From Planosporangium thailandense (lineage in GTDB: Bacteria; Actinomycetota; Actinomycetes; Mycobacteriales; Micromonosporaceae), in the NCBI RefSeq assembly GCF_011947195.1, contig NZ_JAATVY010000026.1, forward strand, positions 1 through 64,000: a stretch of 64,000 nt of DNA, read 5' to 3'. Positions 26,444 to 34,782 of this stretch are shown in pieces (the stretch's first letter is position 1; each line of letters begins with the position of its first letter). The translations under genes and the position numbers were made by a program. The notes beneath the pieces are model-generated. The model saw only the letters and a program-made list of their open reading frames with translations. It did no database searches and had not been told where the DNA came from.

Positions 26444-27103
26444 GTGATCGAGGAGGTCCTTCCCGAGGATGTCCGGTCGGCCGAGGCGTTCGACGACCTC
26501 GGCCCCGCGCCGCTGTTCGCCGAGGAGGCCGCGCAGCTGGAGCGCGCGGTCGACAAGCGGCGTGCGGAGTTCGCGACCGTTCGCGCGTGCGCCCGGCGGG
26601 CGCTCGGCGAGCTCGGACTCCCGCCGGTCGCGCTGCCGCGTGGTGAGCGTGGGGCGCCCCGCTGGCCGGACGGGATCGTCGGCAGCATGACCCACTGCAC
26701 CGGCTACCGGGCCAGCGCCGTGGCCTGGGCGGCGAAGGTGCCGACGATCGGTATCGACGCCGAGCCGGCGCTGCCGCTTCCCGGCCGCGTTCTCGGCATG
26801 GTGAGCCTGCCGCAGGAACGCGTGATGCTGACGGCACTGGCCGCCGCCGCACCGGCGGTGTGCTGGGACCGGCTGCTGTTCTGCGCGAAAGAAGCGGTGT
26901 ACAAGGCCTGGTTTCCGCTCGCTCGGCGCTGGCTGGGCTTCGAGGACGCGCTGATCGAGATCGATCCGGGCGGTGTGTTCAGCGTCCGGCTGCTGGTACC
27001 CGGACCCAGACTCGCGGACGGCGAGGTGACCGGGTTCGCCGGCCGCTGGCTGACGCGTGACGGCCTGCTGCTCGCGGCGGTCGCGTCGTGCGCCGTCGGC
27101 TGA
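26444..27103 (+). CDS. 4'-phosphopantetheinyl transferase (EntD/Sfp superfamily)
   Basis: Transfers the phosphopantetheine arm of CoA to carrier-protein serines. The 219-residue length and motifs fit the EntD-like class: GSMTHCTGY, IGIDAEP (metal-binding Asp and Glu) and WDRLLFCAKEAVYKAW (metal-binding Glu and catalytic Lys). GTG 26444 has GGGAG about 6 nt upstream. The gene is not inside a biosynthetic cluster; the nearest carrier proteins are the free ACP and the fused ACP of the lipid operon 26 kb away, which it could activate. Enzymes of this class usually serve several clusters per genome. Confidence 0.93.
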   Translation: MIEEVLPEDVRSAEAFDDLGPAPLFAEEAAQLERAVDKRRAEFATVRACARRALGELGLPPVALPRGERGAPRWPDGIVGSMTHCTGYRASAVAWAAKVPTIGIDAEPALPLPGRVLGMVSLPQERVMLTALAAAAPAVCWDRLLFCAKEAVYKAWFPLARRWLGFEDALIEIDPGGVFSVRLLVPGPRLADGEVTGFAGRWLTRDGLLLAAVASCAVG

Positions 27104-27226
27104 CCCCGCTTTCCGTCTATTAGGGACGTTCGAGGGCCGATCTCGTTGCCCGGCCGTGGTTCGGTCCCGGTGACCGACCGGTTGCGCGCTATCGCATCCG
27201 GTCTTCTCCAGGGGTGGGGGAGTGCC

Positions 27227-27232
27227 TAGGCT
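27227..27232 (+). promoter_or_regulatory. -10 element (TAGGCT) suggesting a leaderless start
   Basis: TAGGCT ends exactly six nt before ATG 27239, which places the expected transcript start on the A of the start codon. GGGGGAG at 27216-27222 is too far upstream (about 16 nt) to be a normal ribosome site. No clear -35 is seen. Confidence 0.45.
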
Positions 27233-27238
27233 GTGCCG

Positions 27239-28027
27239 ATGCGCCGTGACGTCGACGCCGACCACAGCGATCCGGTTGACAGCGAGGTCGACAGCCACGG
27301 CCCCGCCGACGCCGGCCCGGCGCCGGACCGCTGCGGGTGGCCGGCCCGCCACCGGCACCGGCGCAGGCACGCCAGCCCCCGGCCCGCTCGGGCCGGGCTC
27401 AGGCTGGTCGCGGTGGCGCTGTCAGCCGTCACCGTTGCCCTCGCCATCGGCGGGACCGCGATCACCGTCGCGAAGCCCGGCGGTCCGGCGGTGGCCACGG
27501 CCGCCACCCGCGAGCTTCTGATCGTCACGCAGCCGGGTCCGGCGACCGACGGCGGCCCGGCGCCGTCGGCGAACGCGCGGGCGAGTTCGCCGCGCCGGCC
27601 GGTGGTCGGGCTGAACCGGGCCGCGATGGACAACGCAATCGTCATCATCGAGGTCGGCCGGGAGCTGAACCTTCCCAGGCGCGCCCTGGTCGTGGCGGTC
27701 GCGACGGCGCTGCAGGAGACCGGGCTGCGCAACCTGGCCAACATGACCGTGCCCGAGTCGCTGAGCCATCCGCACCAGGGCGTGTACCACAACTTCGACT
27801 CGGTGGGCCTGTTCCAACAGCGGCCGAGCCAGGGCTGGGGAACCGTCGCGGAGCTGATGGACCCGCCGACGGCCACCCGGCTGTTCTACCGCCGGCTTCT
27901 GGCGGTCCCCGGTTGGCAGACGATGAGCATCAGCGACGCCGCCCAGGCGGTGCAGCGCTCCGCGTTTCCCGGCGCCTACGACAAGCAGCGGGTACGCGCG
28001 CAGCAGATCGTCGACGCCGTCACCTGA
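27239..28027 (+). CDS. Membrane-anchored lysozyme-like domain protein
   Basis: 262 residues: an Arg/His-rich cytoplasmic start, one hydrophobic segment (about 52-78), a Pro/Ala/Ser linker, and an extracellular domain (about 120-262). The domain carries VAVATALQETGLRNL and FDSVGLFQQRPSQGWG, a pattern common in actinobacterial secreted proteins with a lysozyme/transglycosylase-like fold, where the Glu after Gln is the candidate catalytic residue. The likely target is peptidoglycan. It is followed by a convergent gene 23 bp away. ATG 27239 is preferred over GTG 27233 because of the -10 spacing. Enzymatic activity is not proven by the sequence. Confidence 0.82.
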   Translation: MRRDVDADHSDPVDSEVDSHGPADAGPAPDRCGWPARHRHRRRHASPRPARAGLRLVAVALSAVTVALAIGGTAITVAKPGGPAVATAATRELLIVTQPGPATDGGPAPSANARASSPRRPVVGLNRAAMDNAIVIIEVGRELNLPRRALVVAVATALQETGLRNLANMTVPESLSHPHQGVYHNFDSVGLFQQRPSQGWGTVAELMDPPTATRLFYRRLLAVPGWQTMSISDAAQAVQRSAFPGAYDKQRVRAQQIVDAVT

Positions 28028-28050
28028 CCACCGCTGGACCCGGCCGGCCG

Positions 28051-28758
28051 TCAGCGGCCCAGCCGATCGACCACCCCGCGCCACGCGCGAGCGGCCGACC
28101 CGCGTGACGTCCGGCGCGCACGCCGCCGCTTCAGTACGACCACTGCCGCCCCGGTGGCGACCACGCCAGCCCCGACGGCGGCCCACCACCCGGTACGCCG
28201 GCGCACGCCATCGCTGATCCGTACCCGCGCCGGATTCGCTCGGGCGCTGCCGACGGCGGTCGTGACCGCGGCGTACGTCGCACGTGGTGCGGCCGTGCTC
28301 TCAGCCCGTACGTCGTGCCGCCGCCGCGCCGCCAGGGTTACCGCCCGCAGGTCCAATCTGATGCTCTCGACCATCCGCTCGGGCGTGATGGAGCCGATCC
28401 GGCGCAGCCGCCCGGCGCCGAGCAGCGCCACTCCGGCAGCCGTGGCGAACAGCGCGACGGTCACCACGAGCGCCGCGGCCCAGACCGGCAGTACCGTGGC
28501 GAGCAGCGCGGCCACCGCCGTCAGCAGCGCGGCGATGCCGTAGAGAACCGTGACCCCGGCCGCGCCGAACAGGGCCGCACCCGTGCCCGCGCTGCGGGCC
28601 TTCGGTCGCAGCTCCGCCCAGCCGGCCCGCGATTCGGCGCGAATCAACCGGCCCGCCTGCGTGAGTACGGTACGGGCAAGCGCGGCCGTGGAGGCTGCGC
28701 GCCGCGTGGTACGACCACCGGTCCCGCCCACCCGGCCGGTGTCGACAGCAGTGTTCAC
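28051..28758 (-). CDS. Holin-X (phage holin superfamily, DUF1469-like) membrane protein
   Basis: 235 residues. An N-terminal helical part (LARTVLTQAGRLIRAESRAGWAELRPKARSAG) leads to a hairpin of two hydrophobic segments (about 58-82 and 88-115), the pattern of the actinobacterial Holin-X family. A third hydrophobic stretch (about 192-210) precedes a basic tail. Despite the name, these are chromosomal proteins unlinked to phage lysis genes, and none are seen here. Function is unknown. The ATG at 28758 is followed by a Gly/Arg-rich start. The gene is convergent with the lysozyme-like gene. Confidence 0.85.
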   Translation of the reverse strand: MNTAVDTGRVGGTGGRTTRRAASTAALARTVLTQAGRLIRAESRAGWAELRPKARSAGTGAALFGAAGVTVLYGIAALLTAVAALLATVLPVWAAALVVTVALFATAAGVALLGAGRLRRIGSITPERMVESIRLDLRAVTLAARRRHDVRAESTAAPRATYAAVTTAVGSARANPARVRISDGVRRRTGWWAAVGAGVVATGAAVVVLKRRRARRTSRGSAARAWRGVVDRLGR

Positions 28759-28814
28759 GTTTCATGGATGCCCATCTCGGCCATCCGGCAATCGCGGGAC
28801 CTCGGCCGCCCTGC

Positions 28815-29198
28815 TCAGCCCGGATCCACCACCGGGTGCGTGGCCGGCAGCAGGTCCAGCGCGTCCGCCCGGGCAGCCCCGTCGACGCTTCCGAATATCC
28901 GCAGCCGGGATATCAGCCCGCGGGCCCGAAGCGCCTCGGATACCGGGTGGGTGGGGGCTGCCAGGCGGAGCTCGATCCCGGCGGTCGTGGCCGCCCGGTC
29001 ACATGCGTCGAGCATCGCCAAGCCGGCGGAGTCGCACGTTTCCAGCCCGGCGAGGTCCATGACCAGGACCGGCCGCTCGCCGGCGAGCAGCCACGCCACT
29101 TCCGGCTCGACGGTGAGCACCGTGGCCGCACACAGCTTGCCGGTCAGGGCGAGTACGGCGACGCCGCGCACCTCGTACCTCGACCACGTCAACTCCAT
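28815..29198 (-). CDS. STAS domain anti-sigma factor antagonist
   Basis: 127-residue single STAS domain with the phosphorylation segment TCDSAGLAML (Ser57). It is likely an anti-anti-sigma factor or a switch protein for a partner kinase. ATG 29198 starts the family-consistent frame. It is divergent from another STAS gene, with only 66 bp between the starts, and a third STAS gene follows that one. The sequences differ strongly (about 25-30% by eye), so they are not recent copies. No kinase or sigma factor is nearby. Confidence 0.9.
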   Translation of the reverse strand: MELTWSRYEVRGVAVLALTGKLCAATVLTVEPEVAWLLAGERPVLVMDLAGLETCDSAGLAMLDACDRAATTAGIELRLAAPTHPVSEALRARGLISRLRIFGSVDGAARADALDLLPATHPVVDPG

Positions 29199-29264
29199 TC
29201 CTCAGCGTTACCCAGCGGACCGGCGCGTCGCACATGGTCGCTGGCTATTGACAGTTCGTGATAC

Positions 29265-29603
29265 ATGGGTGCGATCTGTTCCGTCCGCGGCGATCGCGCC
29301 GTACCGTGGCGCCCCAGCACTGTGCGCTGGCTGGTCGAGGTACGGGGAGAGATAGGCGCCGAGGCTTCCGGCCGGATACGCGATGCGCTCGTCCACGCCG
29401 CGACCAGGGTGATGCCGACGCGGATCGTTCTCGACCTGCTGCACGTGGCCTTCATCGACTCGACCGGAATCGAAGCGATCGTCGCCGGTCGCACCGTCGC
29501 GAGCCGGATGGCCGTCGGATTCGTGCTGCGACAGCCCAACGGCGTCGTCGCCCACCAGCTTCGCCGCATCGGCCTCCTCGACACGCTGATGGCCGATCGG
29601 TAG
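29265..29603 (+). CDS. STAS domain protein
   Basis: 112 residues with the STAS core LVEVRGEIGAEASGRIRDAL and the phosphorylation segment FIDSTGIEAI (Ser66). ATG 29265 has no strong Shine-Dalgarno sequence, and the first about 18 residues (MGAICSVRGDRAVPWRPS) precede the normal family start, so a downstream start is possible. It is divergent from the STAS gene at 28815-29198 and followed by another at 29762, forming a group of three in 1.35 kb. Confidence 0.85.
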   Translation: MGAICSVRGDRAVPWRPSTVRWLVEVRGEIGAEASGRIRDALVHAATRVMPTRIVLDLLHVAFIDSTGIEAIVAGRTVASRMAVGFVLRQPNGVVAHQLRRIGLLDTLMADR

Positions 29604-29761
29604 TTTTCCGGCCACTGTCCGGGTCCACGTCACGTCTCCGCATCGACTGCGCGACCTGCCTGTTCGCCGGCCGGCGCCGGCGTTGTGGCGACCCGCGCGG
29701 TCCGGATCGGTCATCCGGATATGGACTGCCCGTCGTTCGGCAGGGCTATGATGGCCGAACT

Positions 29762-30145
29762 ATGGACACCGACGCCGCTGCCCAGGGGAAGCCGACTCTG
29801 CAGATCGGAGTCGAGCCGGTCGGGCGTGGCGAGGTCACCGTGTCGGTGCGCGGTGAGCTCGACTGCGCGACCAACGGCCAGCTTCGCGCTGCGCTGACCG
29901 AGCTGCTCAACCGCGGTGGGCTCACCGCCATCGGCCTCGACCTCCGTGGTCTGGAGTTCATCGACTCCACCGGAATCGGCACCCTCGTCGTGGCGCAGCG
30001 TATCTGTCGCGAGATGGGTGTCCGGCTGCGCCTGACCGCTGTCAACGCGTTCGCGGCGCGTGTTCTCGGCGTGGTCGGCGTCGATGCCGCGCTCGGGCTT
30101 CCGGCGACCGCCACTGACGCAGCCGCTCTCGTCGGGGCCGACTAG
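29762..30145 (+). CDS. STAS domain anti-sigma factor antagonist
   Basis: 127 residues, the closest of the four to SpoIIAA/RsbV: VTVSVRGELDCATNGQLRAAL and FIDSTGIGTLV with Ser69 as the expected phosphorylation site. TATGAT at 29747-29752 lies 9 nt before ATG 29762 and would give a transcript starting 2-3 nt before the codon; no Shine-Dalgarno sequence is seen. The frame stays open upstream to 29258, overlapping the previous STAS gene in another frame, which is not coding. About 160 bp separates it from the preceding STAS gene. Confidence 0.92.
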   Translation: MDTDAAAQGKPTLQIGVEPVGRGEVTVSVRGELDCATNGQLRAALTELLNRGGLTAIGLDLRGLEFIDSTGIGTLVVAQRICREMGVRLRLTAVNAFAARVLGVVGVDAALGLPATATDAAALVGAD

Positions 30146-30396
30146 GGCGGGTCCCCGGGCCGCACCGTTTCTGACACAGGCCCTACGCGCCGTTTAGTCG
30201 ACCGATCACGGGGCAGAGGTCACGAGCGTTCATTCCGGCGCGGCGTGGGAGGCTGGAACGGCCGGACCGGCTCCGGACCGGTGACCTCCTCTATGGACAG
30301 TACGGCGCGGAACGTGCTGCTCGCCGCCCGGCGCAGAGCGCGTAGCGTCAGCGGTACGGCCGGCGCGCCGTCCCCGACGTACGGGCAGCCGCGCGG

Positions 30397-30783
30397 TCAG
30401 CGCTGCCGGTGGGAGAGGTCCATCAGGTCGCCGAACTCCCGCGGGAGTTGCGACATGACGTCCCGGAACTCCTTGTGCCCGACGGCGTCGTGCATGGCCT
30501 GCAGGACCGAGCCGATGCCCCGTTCGGCGATGGCGCGCGGGACGCCGGCCCGGCCGGCGACCCGGTCCACGAACTCGTCCAGGGGGAAGTCGGGCGCCGG
30601 CTCCTGACCCTTGATCAGTAAGGCCCGGAACTGGTCGGGCAGGTGGGCGGGCAGATCGTCCGCCTCGCCGGCGGTGAGCCGCTCGGCCAGCGTGCGTAGC
30701 GTCGCCTCGGTCAGAGCCCTGGCCTGATCCTCGGGAACGCCCGCGCGCTCCGCTACCTTGTCGATGAACGCCAACTCCGCCAT
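30397..30783 (-). CDS. Single DUF2267 protein
   Basis: 128 residues forming one DUF2267 unit: FIDKVAERAGVPEDQARALTEATLRTLAERLTAGEADDLPAHLP, then FPLDEFVDRVAGRAGV and the C-terminal GHKEFRDVMSQLPREF. It matches the half-units of the tandem DUF2267 protein at 16547-17359, especially the KEFRD-x3-QLP end. Function is unknown. ATG 30783 follows GGACGGGG. The 250-bp stretch between its end and the STAS gene at 30145 holds no gene that I can support. Confidence 0.9.
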   Translation of the reverse strand: MAELAFIDKVAERAGVPEDQARALTEATLRTLAERLTAGEADDLPAHLPDQFRALLIKGQEPAPDFPLDEFVDRVAGRAGVPRAIAERGIGSVLQAMHDAVGHKEFRDVMSQLPREFGDLMDLSHRQR

Positions 30784-30911
30784 GGTGACCGCCCCGTCCG
30801 GCGTCCTGTCGCGTCCTGTCCGAACCCGTCGTGTCCCGCCCGAAGCAGAGCCGTCTACCCGCGCGGCGCTGTCGCAAACCGGCTCGCGTACCCCGTGCGG
30901 TCAGCGGATGG

Positions 30912-31943
30912 TCACGATGAGCCGGCCATGAGTTGCCGGGTGACGTCGGCGCAGACGTTCGCGCCGTACGCCAGGCCCCGCGAGCCGTCGTAGCGGGCGA
31001 GGACGGAGAGGATCCACTTGTCCTGCACGGCGAGGCAGGCGACATGCCACTGGCCCTCGTCATAGATCAGGGTCCAGCCGTTCTTGATCGCGGTCGTACC
31101 CGCGACGTTGGCGGGGAGCGCGTCGACGATCCCGAAGCGGCCCTCGCCCCGGACCTGCCGCATCTGGTCGAGGATCCATGCCGTCCAGTTCGGGCCGGCG
31201 GCGCGGCCGTCGGCGACGCACAGGCCGAGACGGGTCGCATCGGCGGCCGTGATCTGGGTCTTGCTCCACCAGCCGTCGACCATCGTGGTGTTCGTGAGGC
31301 CGCACATGGAGATCATGCGGTCGACGACGTCGTCGCCGCCGTCGAGTCGGTAGATGTCCTCGGCCGCCTGGTCGTCGCTGTCGCGGATCATCGTGGTCAG
31401 CTCGTCGAGCCGCTGCTGGCTGGGTGCGTTGCCGGCGGCGGCCTGGCGGCGCAGGTAGTCGCTGGAGATCCAGATCTTGATCATCGACTCGGTGGTGCTG
31501 GTTTCGGTGGCGTCGTTCGCCGAACCACTGATGGCGCCGGTGGTGCGGTCCATGAGCGCCCAGGAGAAGAAGCCGTCGACGTTGACGTTCACCGGTCCGG
31601 CCGTGAGCCGGACGCCGGGGGTGGCCGTCGGGGACGGGGCGGCCGCCGATGGCGCGTCGGCCGCCGCGGACGTACCGACGCCCGCCGGTGTCTTCGCCGC
31701 CGCGTTCGCCGCCGACGAGGTGAGGTGGTACGCGGCCAGGATCGACGCCGTGGTGCTCAGGATGAGAAGGGCGGCCAGCGCGAACCGACCCGGACCCCGA
31801 CCGCGTCGGGGTCGTGCCGCGGGTGCCCCGCTGGCGGTGGGCGGGCTGACGGGGGCTGCCGCCGCCTGGGAGCGGTAGACGGTGCCACTGGTGGTGGGTG
31901 GGCGGTTCGTCCGCTGGGGGGTGTTACCGGTCTGCTCGTTCAC
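30912..31943 (-). CDS. Membrane-anchored class A beta-lactamase-like serine hydrolase
   Basis: 343 residues: a cytoplasmic Pro/Thr-rich start, one membrane segment (about 54-75), a Pro/Ala/Ser linker, and an extracellular beta-lactamase-fold domain (about 115-343). The three active-site motifs are present in variant form: Ser153-Met-Ile-Lys156 (SxxK), Ser189-Asp-Asp191 (SDN position) and Lys287-Asn-Gly289 (KTG position). I see no clear Glu equivalent to the deacylating residue of true class A enzymes, so penicillin hydrolysis is not expected; a peptidase or penicillin-binding role fits better. Related proteins are common in actinomycetes. It is monocistronic. Confidence 0.85.
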   Translation of the reverse strand: MNEQTGNTPQRTNRPPTTSGTVYRSQAAAAPVSPPTASGAPAARPRRGRGPGRFALAALLILSTTASILAAYHLTSSAANAAAKTPAGVGTSAAADAPSAAAPSPTATPGVRLTAGPVNVNVDGFFSWALMDRTTGAISGSANDATETSTTESMIKIWISSDYLRRQAAAGNAPSQQRLDELTTMIRDSDDQAAEDIYRLDGGDDVVDRMISMCGLTNTTMVDGWWSKTQITAADATRLGLCVADGRAAGPNWTAWILDQMRQVRGEGRFGIVDALPANVAGTTAIKNGWTLIYDEGQWHVACLAVQDKWILSVLARYDGSRGLAYGANVCADVTRQLMAGSS

Positions 31944-32165
31944 AGCTTGTGCTCTTTGCCGGGTCGTACGCGTGTTGCCACGTTTGAGAGGTATACCGGA
32001 AACCTATCCGGACCCTGTCAGGGTGCTGTTCGGAAGTTGTGAAAGTCTCGCGGCCGGCGGTCCACGGCTTACCAGACCTTTACGTTCGCTTTGCCGGATA
32101 CAAGCACCGCTCCGGCAGCGTTAGGGGACGTAGCCGTCCGGTACGACGTGGAGGAGTACCCACCG

Positions 32166-32609
32166 ATGAGACTGACCCGTAAGGCGTTCGCCGTCGGCGC
32201 GATCAGCGCCGGCCTGCTGGCCGCCGGCGCGACCGGCGCCTTCGCCGCCACCGCTGCCAGCCCCAGCCCGGCGGCATCGACCGGCGGCACCCACAAGACG
32301 GTGAACGAGCTCAAGCATCGGGCCGACCAGCGGCTGGACAAGCTGACCGCGCGGGCCAACGCGGCGCGGCAGCGGGTGGACGCCAACCAGAAGCTGACCG
32401 CCGCGCAGAAGGCGAAGCTCGACGCCGACCTCGACAAGCTCGTCACCGACGCCGCCACCGCCCGCCACCAGGTGGATGCGGTGACCGACCGGGTGGGCCT
32501 GAAGGCGGCCCGCGCGGCGCTGAGGACCGTCCAGGCCGACCGAAGGCAGCTGGTCGCGGACCGCAAGGCCGTGAACGCCGCGCGCCACGACCCGACCTCG
32601 GGCAGCTGA
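32166..32609 (+). CDS. Secreted small coiled-coil protein
   Basis: 147 residues. The signal peptide is clear: MRLTRK, hydrophobic core, cleavage likely after GAFAA (about 28). The mature part is highly charged and helical (ELKHRADQRLDKLTARANAARQRVDANQKL...), with regular Ala/Leu/Arg heptads from about 45 to 140. No family recognised; similar Lys/Arg/Asp-rich secreted helical proteins are frequent in actinomycetes. ATG 32166 has GGAGGAGT about 7 nt upstream, a strong site. The hairpin at 32617-32641 ends the transcript. Confidence 0.85.
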   Translation: MRLTRKAFAVGAISAGLLAAGATGAFAATAASPSPAASTGGTHKTVNELKHRADQRLDKLTARANAARQRVDANQKLTAAQKAKLDADLDKLVTDAATARHQVDAVTDRVGLKAARAALRTVQADRRQLVADRKAVNAARHDPTSGS

Positions 32610-32616
32610 ACCGACC

Positions 32617-32641
32617 GGCCCGGCGCCAGGCGCGCCGGGCC
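32617..32641 (+). terminator. 10-bp hairpin terminator
   Basis: Arms 32617-32626 and 32632-32641 (GGCCCGGCGC/GCGCCGGGCC) are perfectly paired with a 5-nt loop, 8 bp after the stop of the secreted coiled-coil gene. It separates that gene from the two-component system. Confidence 0.75.
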
Positions 32642-32719
32642 CGTTGCCACCCTCGTGACCGGCGGCTCGTACATTTTCCAAACCTTGCCCTGATCCGCCG
32701 TTGAGATCCGCGGGGCATC

Positions 32720-33427
32720 ATGGGCGGCGTGACCGAGCACGCCGCTGCCAAAGGCCTTGTCCTCGTCGTCGAGGATGAACGGCCGATCGCCGACCTGGTC
32801 CGGCTCTACCTGACGCGTGAGGGTTTCGGCGTGCACGTGGAGCACGACGGAACGGCGGGCCTGGCGGCGGCGCGCCGGCTGCGGCCGGTGGCGTGCGTCC
32901 TCGACATCGCCCTGCCCGGTACGGACGGCACCGACGTGTGCCGGCGCCTGCGCGAGTCGGGCGACTGGACCCCGGTCATCTTCCTCACCGCCCGTGACGA
33001 CGAGATCGACCGGATCCTCGGCCTGGAGCTCGGCGGCGACGACTACGTCACCAAGCCGTTCAGCCCGAGGGAGCTGGTCGCCCGGGTCAAGGCCCTGCTG
33101 CGGCGGGCCGCGGGGCCACCCGAGACCGACCGGGTACGCCGGCTCGGACCGGTCACCCTCGACCCGGGCCGGCGGCTGGCGCTCGTCGACGACGCGCCGG
33201 TCACGCTGACGCCGACCGAGTTCGCCCTGCTGGAGCACCTGATGGCCCGGCCGGGGCGGGTGTTCAGCAGGGAGGAGCTGCTCGCGTCGGTCTGGGGGTA
33301 CGCGGCAGCCGCCGGCACCCGTACCGTCGACGTGCACGTCGCCCAGCTGCGCGGCAAGCTCGGCCCGGCGGCGGCGCTGATCCGGACGGTCCGTGGGGCC
33401 GGCTACACGGCCGACGAGGTCCGATGA
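32720..33427 (+). CDS. OmpR-family response regulator
   Basis: 235 residues. The receiver domain (about 12-125) has the acidic pair EDE (18-20), the phosphoacceptor Asp62 in VLDIALPG, and Lys near KPFSPREL. The C-terminal winged helix (about 140-233) has LTPTEFALLEHLM and VDVHVAQLRGKL. It is partnered with the kinase gene, which starts at 33424 with a 4-bp ATGA overlap, so translation is coupled. Starts at ATG 32720 or GTG 32729 are both possible. Target genes are unknown; the neighbouring secreted coiled-coil gene is a candidate by position only. Confidence 0.94.
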   Translation: MGGVTEHAAAKGLVLVVEDERPIADLVRLYLTREGFGVHVEHDGTAGLAAARRLRPVACVLDIALPGTDGTDVCRRLRESGDWTPVIFLTARDDEIDRILGLELGGDDYVTKPFSPRELVARVKALLRRAAGPPETDRVRRLGPVTLDPGRRLALVDDAPVTLTPTEFALLEHLMARPGRVFSREELLASVWGYAAAAGTRTVDVHVAQLRGKLGPAAALIRTVRGAGYTADEVR

Positions 33428-34782
33428 TCCGTACCTTCACCGCCCGGTCGATCCTGGTCACCTGTGCCACGGCCGTGGTGTCCGTGATCGTGACGGCGGC
33501 GGTGGCGCTGCCGGTCGCCGTCACCGCGGCCAACCGCCAGGCGCGTCAGGGCCTGCACGACAAGGCGATTCTCACCGGTGACGTGCTGGCGACCGCCAGG
33601 CCGGCCGAGCGCGAGACCCTGGTGCGCCGCCTGCGCGGGCAGGGCATCGAGGTGTACATGATCCGCCGCGGCGTACCCGATCAGCCGGGTCTGCCGGCGC
33701 CCGTCGTCAACCAGGTGGCGGCCGGTGTCGGGGTGGACGGGCGGGCGGTGGTCGGGGGACACGCCGTCCTGGTGGCCGGGCGCCCGCTGGCCACCGCCGG
33801 CAACGGGGTCGTGCTGACCCGGGCGGTCACCGGTGCGGCCGCGCTGGTCCTGCGGAACCTGTGGCTCGCGCTCGCGGCCGGTCTGGCCGCCGGACTCGTC
33901 GCCGGCGCCCTGCTCGCCCGGCTGGTGGCTACCCCGGTCCGGAACGCGGCCGCGGCCGCCGCCCGGCTGCGCGCCGGAGACCGGACGGTCCGGCTGGCCG
34001 TCCGGCCGCCGACCGAGGTGGCCGAGCTGGCCGAGTCGTTCAACCGGCTCGCCGCGGCCCTGGCCACGAGCGAGGGGCGCCAGCGGGACTTCCTGCTGTC
34101 GGTCTCCCACGAGCTGCGCACGCCGCTGACGACGATCCGCGGGTACGCGGAGGCGCTCGCCGACGGCGTCGTCGGCGCGGAGGGTGCGCCGAAGGCGGGC
34201 CGGACCGTCCTCGATGAGGCCGACCGGCTGGACCGGCTCGTGTCGGACCTGCTCGTGCTGGCGCGGCTGGAGGCGGCCGACCTGCCGGTCGAGCTGATGC
34301 CGGTCGATCTGGCCGACCTGATCGGCTCGGCGGCCGAGGCGTGGGGTGGTCGCTGCGCCCCGGTCGGCGTGGTGCTGCGTACCGAGCTTCCGGGCACACC
34401 CGTCACGGCGCGCACCGATCCGGGACGGGTGCGCCAGGTCGTGGACGGCCTGTGCGAGAACGCGCTGCGGGTGGTCCCGGCCGGCGCCCCGCTGGTGCTC
34501 GCGGTCCGGGCCGAGCCGGCCGGGGGAGTGGTCGAGGTGCGCGACGGCGGCCCGGGTTTCACCGACGACGATCTCGCCGTGGCGTTCGAGCGGGGCGCCC
34601 TATACCAGCGGTACCGCGGGGTGCGCACGGTCGGCAGCGGACTGGGGCTGGCGCTGGCCGCACGGCTGGTGCGCCGGCTCGGCGGCACGATCGAGGCGGG
34701 CCACGCGCCGGAGGGCGGCGCCCGCTTCACCGTGGTCCTGCCGTACGAGACCGGTGCCTGGTCCGACCAGACCGGTGCCTAG
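33424..34782 (+). CDS. Sensor histidine kinase
   Basis: 452 residues. Two membrane segments (about 9-33 and 143-167) flank a short extracellular domain of about 110 residues of no recognised type. A HAMP-like linker follows, then the dimerisation helix with His229 in VSHELRTPL, and a catalytic domain with the N box (CENALRV), G1 (DGGPGFTD) and G2 (GSGLGLA). The N box reads CENAL with a weaker-than-usual start, but the Asn is present. The C-terminal end lies in a 21-bp tandem repeat (34747-34809) and its stop codon shares CTAG with the stop of the convergent LysR gene. Confidence 0.94.
   Translation: MIRTFTARSILVTCATAVVSVIVTAAVALPVAVTAANRQARQGLHDKAILTGDVLATARPAERETLVRRLRGQGIEVYMIRRGVPDQPGLPAPVVNQVAAGVGVDGRAVVGGHAVLVAGRPLATAGNGVVLTRAVTGAAALVLRNLWLALAAGLAAGLVAGALLARLVATPVRNAAAAAARLRAGDRTVRLAVRPPTEVAELAESFNRLAAALATSEGRQRDFLLSVSHELRTPLTTIRGYAEALADGVVGAEGAPKAGRTVLDEADRLDRLVSDLLVLARLEAADLPVELMPVDLADLIGSAAEAWGGRCAPVGVVLRTELPGTPVTARTDPGRVRQVVDGLCENALRVVPAGAPLVLAVRAEPAGGVVEVRDGGPGFTDDDLAVAFERGALYQRYRGVRTVGSGLGLALAARLVRRLGGTIEAGHAPEGGARFTVVLPYETGAWSDQTGA

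Noticed and set aside
28051-28758. Phage remnant, because of the holin-superfamily protein
   Set aside because: Holin-X proteins are ordinary chromosomal proteins in actinobacteria, and no lysin, integrase or structural phage gene is present.
30230-31063. 277-codon minus-strand frame across the DUF2267 gene
   Set aside because: It runs through the DUF2267 and flanking regions in another frame and shows no domain.
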